In this document: in pieces, positions 9,501 to 16,716 of the stretch
Numbering within the stretch: position 1 is the stretch's first letter
Layout of the letters: every line of letters begins with the position of its first letter
NCBI RefSeq assembly: GCF_947489365.1
Contig: NZ_CANLDB010000002.1
Location: 248,001-312,000 of the forward strand
Length of the DNA stretch: 64,000 nucleotides
Source of the DNA: an uncultured Nocardioides sp.
GTDB taxonomy: Bacteria > Actinomycetota > Actinomycetes > Propionibacteriales > Nocardioidaceae
Reading direction: 5' to 3'
Program-made: the position numbers and the translations under genes
The notes under the pieces: model-generated
Database searches by the model: none
Told to the model about the DNA's origin: nothing
What the model saw: the letters and a program-made list of their open reading frames with translations, nothing else

Positions 9501-9785
9501 CTGTCGTTCGTGCGCGGCGACCCGCTGGCCGACGTCGACGCCGCCGCCGCGGTGGAGCGGGTGATGGTCGGCGGCCGGACGTGGACCGTCGACGAGCTCC
9601 TCGCGGCGTACGAAGACGGGTCGGGCGGGGCCGGGTCCCCGGGCGGCCGTGCGGCCGACGTCCCGGCCGCGATCGGTCCCGACGCCGCCCCCGAGGCCCG
9701 GGACTGGCGGCTCGGTGACCACGCCGAGGGCGAGTACTGGTGGCACGAGCCGGAGTGGCTGCACCGGGCCTGCTGCGAGGGCTGA
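6579..9785 (+). CDS. Tat-exported TolB-like propeller fused to amidohydrolase, 1068 aa
   Basis: The N-terminus carries RRRRLLQTTG followed by an alanine-rich hydrophobic stretch, a likely twin-arginine signal. Residues of about 50-600 contain WD40/TolB-like blades (repeated SPDG segments with paired aromatic and Asp residues). The C-terminal 450 residues are a metal-dependent amidohydrolase: DAHNHWH near 670, EHTGATN near 807 and GTDAP near 917 supply the ligand residues. This two-domain architecture occurs in exported imidazolonepropionase-like hydrolases of unknown substrate. GTG at 6579 is chosen over GTG at 6549 because GGGAGG lies at good spacing before it. It is not clearly part of an operon. 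Confidence 0.82.
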   Translation: MPQPRRAHDPLSTTFALRRRRLLQTTGTAALVGAATRAVDPVGAAAAAPAPAEQRVTLRQGTNTMVAASPDGRWLALDLVVSIWVLPVEGGDARRLTGDLQDATRPAFSPDGRTIAFQSYRDGNYHVWTVRRDGSRLTQHTRGTADHREPTWLPDGSGLVLSSDRGGAGSYGLWRLDLATGRLRAVTDSAAEEGEPAVSPDGTRVAFSVGTSTTGGARIDEAALDGSGRRTVVAARDDGSTVFGPSYSPEGRLAHVRLTGATTTLVVDGEDVATPDDADVCCLPPAWVSDDEVVHVVDGRLTRIAVDSGDATRLGFAAAVAVTSSRPEPRTPDLADRSRRRALGIASPVASPDGSRIAFRALNALWVADATGGRPRRVVSDGYFSSDPDFTPDGESLVYASDRAGEADLWRHDLATGRDVRLTALPGAQTAPRVSPTGRYVAYHDQDGAGFVVDLEDSSVRQVHDALFQPGRMSWTPDESTLVLAAVRPSSARFREGTSQLLYVDVASGDLEYVAPMPDRSLSTRGDDGPVVSPDGRRAAFVVESRLYVVPLEPGTFRPRGTPREVTDEVTDAPVWLDDRTLLTLSNGRLRRHPLRGRARTIPLDLSYSPARTERAQVVHAGALWDGTARSLRRDVDVLVRDGRVQQVRDHRGRPDVDASGLTAMPGLIDAHNHWHLRGRAWGARQGRLWLSYGITSTRSPGDPAYQMAETREALRAGTLVGPRFFATGEAIDGSRVYYNFMRPTLSATQLRREVERAAGLDYDLVKTYVRLPVVLQRRAVGLVHRLGLRLSSHYLYPAERIGMDGQEHTGATNRLGYSHTVTRLGRSYGDAVTLFTASGMSITPTLFNSTVVHVDDPSLVEDRRTRTLFPSWEYQLLLDEVATAAGPAGETTRALLAGNVEMVRRIHDGGGFVIAGTDAPLDNVAVSLHANLRAMVGGGMTPYDVLRTATVNPARWLGLEGQLGVVEPGAQADLSFVRGDPLADVDAAAAVERVMVGGRTWTVDELLAAYEDGSGGAGSPGGRAADVPAAIGPDAAPEARDWRLGDHAEGEYWWHEPEWLHRACCEG

Positions 9786-9806
9786 GCCCGTTCCCGACGC
9801 GCCGCG

Positions 9807-11186
9807 TCAGGCGGAGGGCAGGACGAGGGCGAAGCGCGCCCCGGGTCCCGCGGGGACGTCGTGGCAGGTGACGTCGCCGCCGTGGGCGCGGGCGATGCCG
9901 CGGGCGATGGGCAGCCCGAGGCCGGCGCCGCCGCTCCGGCGGGCCCCGTCGAGGCGGACCATGCGGTCGAAGACGCGGTCCCGGTCCGCGGGAGGGACCC
10001 CGGGGCCGTCGTCGTCCACCTCGAACCCGGCTCGTCCACCGCCGGAGCGGACCGTGACGACGACGGCGTCGCGGGCGACGCCCAGGGCGTTGTCGACGAG
10101 GTTGCCGAGCGCGCGGGCCAGCCGGTCGCGGTCGCCGGGCACCGTCACCGCGTCACCGTCAGCGCGCAGGTCGATCCCCGGGTGGGACAGCTCCCGGGCG
10201 GCCACGACGTCGCGGGCCAGGGCCAGCAGGTCGACCGGCTCGCGCCGCAGCTGCAGGCCGGCGTCGATGGTGGTGATGAGGAGCATGTCGTCGACGAGCC
10301 GGCCGGCCCGTCGCGACTCGCGGATCAGGGTGGTCAGCACCCGCTCCCGCTCGTCGCGGGGCGGGTCGTCGCGGAGCACGTGCTCGGCGGCGGCCTGCAC
10401 GCCGGTGATCGGGGTCCGCAGGTCGTGCGCGGCGTCGGAGAGGAAGGTCCGCAGCCGCTGCTCGGAGGCACGGGCCCGCTGCTCGGCCCCCACCACCTCG
10501 TCGAGCATCTCGTCGAACGCCGTCGCCGTGCGGCCCAGCTCCGAGGTCGGCACCGTCGGGTCGAGGCGTCGGCCCCGGTCGCCGCGGGTGATGGAGCGGG
10601 CGACCTCGGTGATGCGGTCCAGCGGCGCGAGGGCCCGGGCGACGACGACGGGCACGGCGAGGCCGGCGAGGAGGAGCACGAGCAGCGCCGTGGCGACCAG
10701 GACGAGGCGGACCTGGGTGACGGTGGCGTCCACCGAGGAGGCGTCGGCGGAGAGGACGACCCTCCCCTCGTCGTCCAGGTCGGCCGTGACCTCGAGCAGG
10801 TCACCGCGGGTCACCACGTCCTCGGCGGGCGGACCACCCGGACCTCGGGGCCCGTCGAGGCCACCCGGGCCCGGCCCGGCCGGCACCCGGGGGCCGGCGG
10901 TGTAGGTCTCCCCGTCGTCGTCGGTCACCCGCACGGAGATGCCGTTGCCCTCCAGGCGACGGGCGAGCTCCTCCCCGTCGTAGTCCTCGGCCAGCACGAC
11001 GGCGAACCCGGCCCGGTCCGACAGGCGCTCGCGGAGCTGGGACTCCAGGCGTGCCGACAGGGCCTGGTCGGTCGCCACGACCAGCACCACCAGGAGGAGG
11101 GCGAGGGCCAGGAGCACGACCGCCACCACCCGTCGGCGCAGCGACGGGGTCCGCAGCCCCGCCCCCGGGGCGGCGCGGGTCCTCAC
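9807..11186 (-). CDS. sensor histidine kinase, PhoR/EnvZ-like, 459 aa
   Basis: The first transmembrane helix is at about residues 20-39, followed by a roughly 130-residue extracytoplasmic sensor segment with a glycine/proline-rich patch, a second helix, and HAMP. The dimerisation domain has SDAAHDLRTP, with the phosphorylated His near residue 253. The ATPase domain has NLVDNAL (N box), DDDGPGVP (G1) and GGAGLGLPIARG (G2). The GTG start overlaps the TGA of the regulator gene in GTGA, so the two are translationally coupled and form one two-component system. The signal sensed is unknown. Confidence 0.9.
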   Translation of the reverse strand: MRTRAAPGAGLRTPSLRRRVVAVVLLALALLLVVLVVATDQALSARLESQLRERLSDRAGFAVVLAEDYDGEELARRLEGNGISVRVTDDDGETYTAGPRVPAGPGPGGLDGPRGPGGPPAEDVVTRGDLLEVTADLDDEGRVVLSADASSVDATVTQVRLVLVATALLVLLLAGLAVPVVVARALAPLDRITEVARSITRGDRGRRLDPTVPTSELGRTATAFDEMLDEVVGAEQRARASEQRLRTFLSDAAHDLRTPITGVQAAAEHVLRDDPPRDERERVLTTLIRESRRAGRLVDDMLLITTIDAGLQLRREPVDLLALARDVVAARELSHPGIDLRADGDAVTVPGDRDRLARALGNLVDNALGVARDAVVVTVRSGGGRAGFEVDDDGPGVPPADRDRVFDRMVRLDGARRSGGAGLGLPIARGIARAHGGDVTCHDVPAGPGARFALVLPSA

Positions 11187-11863
11187 CCGGTGGCCCGCAG
11201 GACGTAGCCGAGGCCCCGCTCGGTGTGCAGCAGCCGCGGCCCGTGGGCCTCGATCTTGCGACGCAGCGCGCTGACGTGGACCTGCACGAGGTTGTCGGCG
11301 TACTCGTCGTAGCCCCACACCTGGGTCAGGATCTGCGCCGGCGACAGCACCCGGTCGCGGTGCTCGGCGAGGAAGCACAGCAGGCGGAACTCGGTCGCCG
11401 TCAGGGGCAGCCGGTGGCCGTCGCGGTCGGCGCGGCCGCCGTCGGGGTCGACCACCAGGTCGCCCACCGTCACGGTGCTCGGCACCGCCCCCAGCCGCCG
11501 CAGCACGGCGCGGATGCGCGCCACCAGCTCCTCGGTCGCGAAGGGCTTGGCCACGTAGTCGTCGACGCCGGCGTCGAAGCCCTTCAGGCGGTCGCTGACG
11601 GCCTCGCGCGCCGTCAGCATGACGACCCCCGCCGCCGAGCGGGCGTGGACGACCTTGACCAGCGCGGGTCCGTCCCGACCCGGCAGCATCCAGTCGAGGA
11701 CGACGAGGGCGGGCCGCCACGTGTCCAGCTCGGACTCCAGCCGCTCCCCGTCCGGCAGCGCGCGCACCTCGAAGCCGGCGGACGTGAGCGCGGCCCCCAG
11801 GGACTCACGGATCGCGGCGTCGTCCTCGACGAGGAGCAGGCGCGGACCGACGGTGCGAGGCAT
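11183..11863 (-). CDS. OmpR/PhoB-family response regulator, 226 aa
   Basis: The receiver domain has the acidic pair VEDDA, the phosphoacceptor Asp in VVLDWMLPGRDG and the conserved Lys in AKPFATEEL. The C-terminal half is a winged helix (LTATEFRLLCFLAEH, then RVLSPAQILTQVWGY and VHVSALRRKIE), typical of PhoB/OmpR. It is first in the operon, followed by its kinase. Two tandem CTGAAG boxes with 11-base spacing lie in the divergent intergenic region, matching how this subfamily binds DNA, so autoregulation and control of the divergent genes are likely. Confidence 0.92.
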   Translation of the reverse strand: MPRTVGPRLLLVEDDAAIRESLGAALTSAGFEVRALPDGERLESELDTWRPALVVLDWMLPGRDGPALVKVVHARSAAGVVMLTAREAVSDRLKGFDAGVDDYVAKPFATEELVARIRAVLRRLGAVPSTVTVGDLVVDPDGGRADRDGHRLPLTATEFRLLCFLAEHRDRVLSPAQILTQVWGYDEYADNLVQVHVSALRRKIEAHGPRLLHTERGLGYVLRATG

Positions 11864-11886
11864 GGCCCCAGTGTGCCGACGCGCGG

Positions 11887-11903
11887 CTGAAGAGCACCTG
11901 AAG
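11887..11903 (+). promoter_or_regulatory. tandem response-regulator box A
   Basis: CTGAAG occurs at 11887 and again at 11898, an exact 11-base repeat on the plus strand. That is the helical spacing used by tandem-bound OmpR/PhoB regulators. Confidence 0.6.
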
Positions 11904-11924
11904 GTCCGCCCTCCGCGGGCCGGT

Positions 11925-11941
11925 CTTGAGGTCGCCTTCAG
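11925..11941 (-). promoter_or_regulatory. tandem response-regulator box B
   Basis: Read on the minus strand, CTGAAG is followed 11 bases later by CTCAAG. It is a mirror copy of box A; together they include the perfect dyad ACCTGAAGG/CCTTCAGGT (11896-11904 and 11935-11943). Confidence 0.6.
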
Positions 11942-11964
11942 GTACGACGACCACCGTCGTGGTC

Positions 11965-12246
11965 ATGGAGCTGCCCGCTGACCTCACCCTCGTCGACCTC
12001 GTCGTCGCCGCCGTCGTCGTCCTGTCCTTCGCCGCCGCCCTGCGGCGCGGCGGCGGAGTCCTGGCCGGCGCGGGGGCCGCGATCGGCACCCTCGTCGTCG
12101 CCTGGGTGGCCGTCGCCGCAACCGCGACCTGGGGCCCCGGCCCGACCGACCGGGTCGCCCGCGACAGCGCCCTGCTGGAGGTCGCCCCCGTGCCCCTCCG
12201 CGCGCAGCGCGAGGCCGACGACCTCGTCGGCAGCACCGCCCGCTGA
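11965..12246 (+). CDS. small membrane protein, 93 aa, unrecognised
   Basis: I do not recognise a family. After a short N-terminus there are two hydrophobic segments (LVDLVVAAVVVLSFAAAL and GGVLAGAGAAIGTLVVAWVAVAATA) separated by an arginine-glycine turn, then a polar tail of about 35 residues. It starts at an ATG just after response-regulator box B and is divergent from the two-component genes, so it is a probable target. No good ribosome binding site is seen and a nearby GTG is possible. The next gene follows after 61 bases and may be cotranscribed. Confidence 0.5.
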   Translation: MELPADLTLVDLVVAAVVVLSFAAALRRGGGVLAGAGAAIGTLVVAWVAVAATATWGPGPTDRVARDSALLEVAPVPLRAQREADDLVGSTAR

Positions 12247-12307
12247 CCTGCCCGTCCCCCCCGATCCCCTCCCATCCCCCAGTCCGTCACCGAACCGAGG
12301 AGCACCG

Positions 12308-12883
12308 ATGAGCACGAACGATCGACCCGACGACCACCCGACCGAGCGCCTGCCGCGCGAGGAGGCCGACACGGCCCAGCTCGCCGCCGACCCGGGTGAG
12401 ACCCCCGCCTCCCGTCGCTCCTGGCGCTCGTGGCGTCCCGCCCGGCCCGGGCGCACCTGGAGGAGCGGCATCGCCGCCGGCATCGGCGTCGGCGCGCTCG
12501 CCGGTCTGGCCGTCGGCCTCGGCGGCCCGGCGCTGGCCGACCAGGCCGGCGACGGCGACGCGGACCGCGGTGACAGGTCCTCCGAGTCCGCACCCGCCGA
12601 GCCCGGCGCTCCCGGTGAGGACGGCGCCGCGCCCTGCGGTCCCGGTGGTCCCGGTGGCCCCGGCGGCCCGGGCGAGCACGGCCACGGACCCGGTGGACCC
12701 GGCGCCGAGGGCGAGGCCCCCCAGCCGCCGGAGGGCGCTCCCGAGCCGCCGGAGGGCGCTCCCGAGGCGCCCGAGGACGCTCCGCAGCCTCCGGAGGACG
12801 CACCCCAGACCCCGGAGGACGCACCCCAGGCGCCCGGCACCCCGGACGACTCCGTCTCACCCTCGGGGGCGCGTCAGACCTGA
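12308..12883 (+). CDS. Pro/Gly/Glu-rich protein with one membrane helix, 191 aa
   Basis: The cytoplasmic N-terminus is acidic, then arginine-rich, followed by one hydrophobic segment (GIAAGIGVGALAGLAVGLGG). The outer part is disordered: a collagen-like run of GPGGPGG steps, then six or more copies of a hexapeptide close to PPEGAP/PPEDAP. The composition suggests a cell-surface spacer or wall-associated protein anchored by the single helix. GAGGAGC before the ATG is a good ribosome binding site. It lies downstream of the response-regulator boxes and ends just before a hairpin terminator. Function is unknown; the repeat region is prone to length change. Confidence 0.65.
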   Translation: MSTNDRPDDHPTERLPREEADTAQLAADPGETPASRRSWRSWRPARPGRTWRSGIAAGIGVGALAGLAVGLGGPALADQAGDGDADRGDRSSESAPAEPGAPGEDGAAPCGPGGPGGPGGPGEHGHGPGGPGAEGEAPQPPEGAPEPPEGAPEAPEDAPQPPEDAPQTPEDAPQAPGTPDDSVSPSGARQT

Positions 12884-12901
12884 TCCGCCGCCGCGGGTTG
12901 A

Positions 12902-12944
12902 ACGGAGGCGATCACTGTCCCTCAGCGACAGTGATCGCCTCCGT
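12902..12944. terminator. hairpin terminator with CCTCAGC loop
   Basis: A perfect 18-base stem (12902-12919 with 12927-12944) closes a 7-base loop CCTCAGC. It lies between two convergent genes and can serve both. The core GATC-NN-TGTC-loop-GACA-NN-GATC recurs at 47930-47976 with different but still paired bases. Confidence 0.8.
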
Positions 12945-12958
12945 CGGCGTCGTCCGTG

Positions 12959-13900
12959 TCAGCGACCACCCCGACGGCGGCAGGCGAGCGTCGTGAGACC
13001 GACGGCGACGGCGTCCTCGACCAGTCCCGCGGCCCAGTTCGGCATGGTGTTGGCCGCACGCGACCGCCACCCCGCCCCCGCGAACGAGCCGGCGGCCGCA
13101 CCGAGCCCGCCGGCGACGGCCGGGACGAGCGTGCGGGCGTCCTCGCGGCGGGCGAGCAGGCGCGCGCCCGCGGCGCCGGCGGCGACCCGGCCGTAGAACG
13201 CCCCGTTGTCGAGACGGCTGGGGACGACCGGCGACTTGTCGGCGGCCATCTCCCCCACGACCGCGAGCGTCGCCGCGGTGCCCGCGACCCTGCCGGGACC
13301 GCTGGTGAGCACCGGTCCCGCGACGCCCAGCGCCGTCCGGGCGCCGGCGGCGGCACCGAGGGCGAAGGACCGCGTCACGAGTCCGGCCCCCGCCCGGCCC
13401 GGCTTCGTCAGGTCGACCACGTGCACCTCGGGGACCGGGTCGGGGTCCTGCGCCCGGACCGCCGCGACGGTGACCGCACCCATGACGAGGTGCGGCACGG
13501 CGTCCGCGACCCAGTCGCCCGCCGTCCACTCGCGCGGGTCGGTGGCGCCGACGTACGCCGCCGGGAGGTCGGAGGCCGCCATCGCGACCGCGCCGGTGCC
13601 CACGGCGGCGGCCCAGAACGGCAGCCGCACCCCGGCCCGCCTGGCCGCGCTGGTCACCAGCCCGGTCGCCAGGCCCGCCCCGATGCCGCCGACAGCGCCC
13701 CACGCCGTCCGGCGGGCGTCGTACGCCGCCCCGGAGCCGTCGATCGACCCTCCGGCCGCCTCGATCAGGCCCTCGACCGTCTGCTCCGGCAGGTCACTGG
13801 CCGGACGGCCCCGCAGCGCCATGTCGAGGTAGGTCACCGCGTTCAGGGCCGTGGTCCCGGCCGCGCCGGCCAGCAGTCCCCGTCGTACGACTCCGGTCAT
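12959..13900 (-). CDS. DUF4126-containing membrane protein, 313 aa
   Basis: The C-terminal half (about residues 165-310) matches DUF4126: small-residue-rich membrane helices with DKSPVVPSRLDNGAFYGRVA and NTMPNWAAGLVEDAVA. The N-terminal half is a separate glycine/alanine-rich membrane region (GLLAGAAGTTALNAVTYLDM and later helices) resembling the DUF1440 style of integral membrane protein. That makes it a probable two-part fusion. The ATG at 13900 is preceded by GGAGGAGC at good distance, so the longer frame to 13999 is rejected. It is convergent with the Pro/Gly-rich gene across a shared terminator. No function is known. Confidence 0.75.
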   Translation of the reverse strand: MTGVVRRGLLAGAAGTTALNAVTYLDMALRGRPASDLPEQTVEGLIEAAGGSIDGSGAAYDARRTAWGAVGGIGAGLATGLVTSAARRAGVRLPFWAAAVGTGAVAMAASDLPAAYVGATDPREWTAGDWVADAVPHLVMGAVTVAAVRAQDPDPVPEVHVVDLTKPGRAGAGLVTRSFALGAAAGARTALGVAGPVLTSGPGRVAGTAATLAVVGEMAADKSPVVPSRLDNGAFYGRVAAGAAGARLLARREDARTLVPAVAGGLGAAAGSFAGAGWRSRAANTMPNWAAGLVEDAVAVGLTTLACRRRGGR

Positions 13901-14000
13901 CGTCTGCTCCTCCGTTCGTGTCCTCCGGGCGTGGCCCGCGAGGACCCCGTGCCCCGAAGCGGGCGTGATCCCACTCTGCCGTGTCCCCAGATTCCCCATT

Positions 14001-14033
14001 CACCCCCGGGCGGGGGTGTCGCACACCTACCGT
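14001..14033 (+). promoter_or_regulatory. promoter with dyad for tadE-tadG
   Basis: TACCGT at 14028-14033 is a likely -10 box, 34 bases before the tadE-like ATG. A perfect dyad CACCCCCG-GG-CGGGGGTG occupies 14001-14018, over the expected -35 region, so a regulator could bind there. Confidence 0.45.
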
Positions 14034-14067
14034 TCTTCCAGGTCAGGGGTCGAGCAGAGGGCGTGCG

Positions 14068-14706
14068 ATGAGGCGTGGGCGCAGGCTCCGCGGCGAGCGG
14101 GGTGCGGCGGCGGTCGAGGCCGCCCTCGTCACGCCGGTGCTGCTGCTCATGGTCTTCGGCATCATCGAGATGGCGTTCCTGATGAAGGACAACGTGGCCG
14201 TCGCCTCAGCCACCCGGGTGGGGGCACGGATCGCTTCGGCCCAGCCGGCCGCCGAGGTGCAGCCCTGCACCGGCGAGGACGCGGCCACGGTGTGCGTCGC
14301 GGGGAGCGTCCCCGGGTTCGTCCAGGCGGCAGCAAGCGCGATGCGTACCAACGGGAGCGCCATCCCCTCGGAGCAGATCGACGAGATCTGGGTGTACGAC
14401 GCCAACCTCGACGGTCTCCCGGGGACGGCGACCACGATGGACGACGCCACCTGCGCGACCCGTTGCGTCAGGTTCATCTGGTCGACCAGTGCCAACACCT
14501 TCCTGTACCGCGGGCCCGGCAGGTGGTCGGAGGTCGCAGCCGATCCCTGTCTCACCGCTGGGAAGCGGGTGGGCGTCCGCCTGATCACCCAGCACCCGTG
14601 GGTCGTCGGCTTCGACCTGTGGCCCGGGTTCCCGGACAGTCTCCAGGTCGACGACCACGCCGTGATGTCCTTCGAGCCCCTGGCGATCGAGACGTGTCGC
14701 GGGTGA
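14068..14706 (+). CDS. TadE-like pseudopilin/assembly protein, 212 aa
   Basis: The N-terminus reads RGERGAAAVEAALVTPVLLL followed by MVFGIIEMAF, the type IV-pilin-like TadE signature: a charged leader, then a hydrophobic helix with a Glu five residues after the cleavage-like position. The remainder is an exported domain with several Cys (CTGEDAATVC, CATRC, CLTAG). TadE proteins assist assembly of Flp/Tad pili in the envelope. AGAGGG precedes the ATG. The gene overlaps the next in TGATG. Unusually, no tadA, tadB, tadC, flp or tadV gene is nearby, so this is a stand-alone pair. Confidence 0.8.
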   Translation: MRRGRRLRGERGAAAVEAALVTPVLLLMVFGIIEMAFLMKDNVAVASATRVGARIASAQPAAEVQPCTGEDAATVCVAGSVPGFVQAAASAMRTNGSAIPSEQIDEIWVYDANLDGLPGTATTMDDATCATRCVRFIWSTSANTFLYRGPGRWSEVAADPCLTAGKRVGVRLITQHPWVVGFDLWPGFPDSLQVDDHAVMSFEPLAIETCRG

Positions 14707-16625
14707 TGTGGACCCGTCGGCACCGGCGCGGCGAGGACGGGTACGTCGCGGTGGTCGTCGCGGTCCTCTTCGCGACGGTCATGCTCGCTGTGGCCGCCAT
14801 CGGCGTCGACGTCGCCCGGTGGTGGGTGGCGGCGGAGAGAGTACAGACCGCGGCGGACTCGGCCGCCCTCGCCGGGGTGGTCTTCCTGCCCGACAACCTG
14901 CCGCGGGCCGTGCAGACCGCGAGGACGAGCGCGAAGCTGAACGGGTTCGAGCACGGCGTCAACGCCCAGGTGGACGTCACCTTCGGGGACCGTCGCAGCC
15001 AGCTCGCGGTCTCCATCTCGACGAACGTCGCCAACCAGTTCGGCTCGGCCGTCGGCGTGGAGACGGCGACGATCAGTCGACGCGCGACCGCGGACTACAC
15101 CAGCCCTGCTCCCATGGGCAGCCCGTGCAACGTCTTCGGCAACGAACCCCCCGGCGGCACCGCCAGCGCCGCGGGTCCGTCCTCCAGTGGGCCCCGCGAC
15201 TCCACGATCCCCGTGGCCTACCGCAGCATCTGCAGCGCGGAACCGAACTTCTGGGCGGCGATCGAGGGTCCGCAGACCGACAAGCAGAACGGGGACCGCT
15301 ACAGCACGGCATCGTGCACGCTGAGGTCCCGGGACGGTGCGGGGCCCCTGCCCTACGGATGCGCGTCCTCGATCAACGCCGAGGCCACCTACCCCGACGG
15401 CTACTTCTACTCGATCAAGGTGCCGCAGTCGGCTGTCGGCACCGCGATCACCCTCCAGCTGTACGACCCCGCCTTCTTCAACACGGGGGCCTCGTGCACC
15501 AGCATGCCCAACTCCGACGGCGGCAACTACCTGAACAATCGCAACCCGTACTCGACCGAGTCGTACGACTCCTACTTCCGCTACACGCGCGTCGACCAGG
15601 TGCAGAGCTCCTACCGCACCTACTCTCGCCGCTTCTGCACCGGTGACTCCGTCCCCCTGCGCGGGACCTCGGCACCGGAGACCCGGCAGTACGCACCCAC
15701 CACCTCCTTCGCCGTCCGCGCGGCGAACGACGCGCAGGACCCCACCCAGGGAGCCGCTCTCACCGGCTGCACGGCCCAGTTCGCCGGTCAGCTCAACCCG
15801 CCCACCCTCGCCGAGCTGACCAGCACCAGCAGCGGCTACCGCCAACCGGCGGCCCAGCTGTTCCACCAGTGGGTCAAGCTCTGCAGCTTCACGCCCACTC
15901 GGGCGGGTGACTACTACCTGCAGGTGCGGACCAATGTGGCCCTCCCCGGCGGTGTGATGCCCCACGAGTACCGGGGCTCGACCGTCAACGTCGGCTACTA
16001 CCCCTACCGCGCGTTCTCGGCCAGCTCCCAGGCCAACCGACCCACGACGTACCGGTACGACGGCAACAGTGCGGTCCACGCCGCGTCGACCGGCACTCCG
16101 TACGGCACCGGCGAGGGCGTGAACGCGTTCGGGATCCGGGCCATCTCGACGGCGACCGACATCTCGGTCTCCGGATGGTCTCGCATGCCGATGCTGCAGA
16201 ACGTGCCCAACAGCACGGCGACCTTCAACCTGCTCCGGGTGCTGCCGGCCGCAGCGGGGCAGAGCATCTCCTTCGAGTTCTACGACGTGGCAGACGGCGC
16301 CGACGACGTCGGCACCGTCCAGGTCCTGCCACCGGTCCGCGCCGGGGAGACCACGGCACCGGCCCCGTACGACGACTGCCAGGAAGCACTGAACGACGAG
16401 GCCTTCGCAGACACCGGTGTCGGGTGCAAGGTCTCCGTCAGCAACGCCGACCACAACGGTCAGGTCCAGCGTATGTCGATCCCCATCCCCGACGACTACA
16501 CCTGCAAGGACAGCGAGCTCACGGGGTGCTGGTTCCAGGTCAGGATCGCGCTCAACGGCAACATCACCGACTTCACCACCTGGGACGCCTCGCTCGAGGG
16601 CGACCCCGTCCGTCTCATCGAGTAG
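14706..16625 (+). CDS. TadG-like surface protein, 639 aa
   Basis: Residues of about 8-60 (RGEDGYVAVVVAVLFATVML, then VDVARWWVAAERVQTAADSA) are the Flp pilus-assembly TadE/G-like N-terminal domain with its single membrane helix. The remaining 570 residues are outside the cell, rich in Ser, Thr, Tyr and Asn with many Cys (probable disulfides), and have no domain I recognise. The ATG overlaps the tadE stop (TGATG), showing translational coupling; a GTG one codon upstream is possible. The protein is much longer than typical TadG proteins without a von Willebrand domain, and none is obvious here. A hairpin terminator follows. Confidence 0.75.
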   Translation: MWTRRHRRGEDGYVAVVVAVLFATVMLAVAAIGVDVARWWVAAERVQTAADSAALAGVVFLPDNLPRAVQTARTSAKLNGFEHGVNAQVDVTFGDRRSQLAVSISTNVANQFGSAVGVETATISRRATADYTSPAPMGSPCNVFGNEPPGGTASAAGPSSSGPRDSTIPVAYRSICSAEPNFWAAIEGPQTDKQNGDRYSTASCTLRSRDGAGPLPYGCASSINAEATYPDGYFYSIKVPQSAVGTAITLQLYDPAFFNTGASCTSMPNSDGGNYLNNRNPYSTESYDSYFRYTRVDQVQSSYRTYSRRFCTGDSVPLRGTSAPETRQYAPTTSFAVRAANDAQDPTQGAALTGCTAQFAGQLNPPTLAELTSTSSGYRQPAAQLFHQWVKLCSFTPTRAGDYYLQVRTNVALPGGVMPHEYRGSTVNVGYYPYRAFSASSQANRPTTYRYDGNSAVHAASTGTPYGTGEGVNAFGIRAISTATDISVSGWSRMPMLQNVPNSTATFNLLRVLPAAAGQSISFEFYDVADGADDVGTVQVLPPVRAGETTAPAPYDDCQEALNDEAFADTGVGCKVSVSNADHNGQVQRMSIPIPDDYTCKDSELTGCWFQVRIALNGNITDFTTWDASLEGDPVRLIE

Positions 16626-16666
16626 CCCGCCCGGCGCGGGCGACCGCCGGGCGCGCGCGCCACCAC

Positions 16667-16693
16667 CGACACGCCAGGGCGTACGGCGTGTCG
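16667..16693. terminator. terminator after tadG-like gene
   Basis: CGACACGCC (16667-16675) pairs perfectly with GGCGTGTCG (16685-16693) around a 9-base loop, 41 bases after the tadG stop and between two convergent genes. Confidence 0.7.
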
Positions 16694-16716
16694 CGGCGTT
16701 CCAGCGTGCTGAGCGG

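Noticed and set aside
4630..9785. Genomic island inserted at tRNA-Arg
   Set aside because: No integrase, no second copy of the tRNA 3' end within the window, and base composition is unchanged.
14068..16625. Complete Tad/Flp pilus locus
   Set aside because: Only TadE- and TadG-like genes are present; the ATPase, membrane platform and pilin genes are missing.
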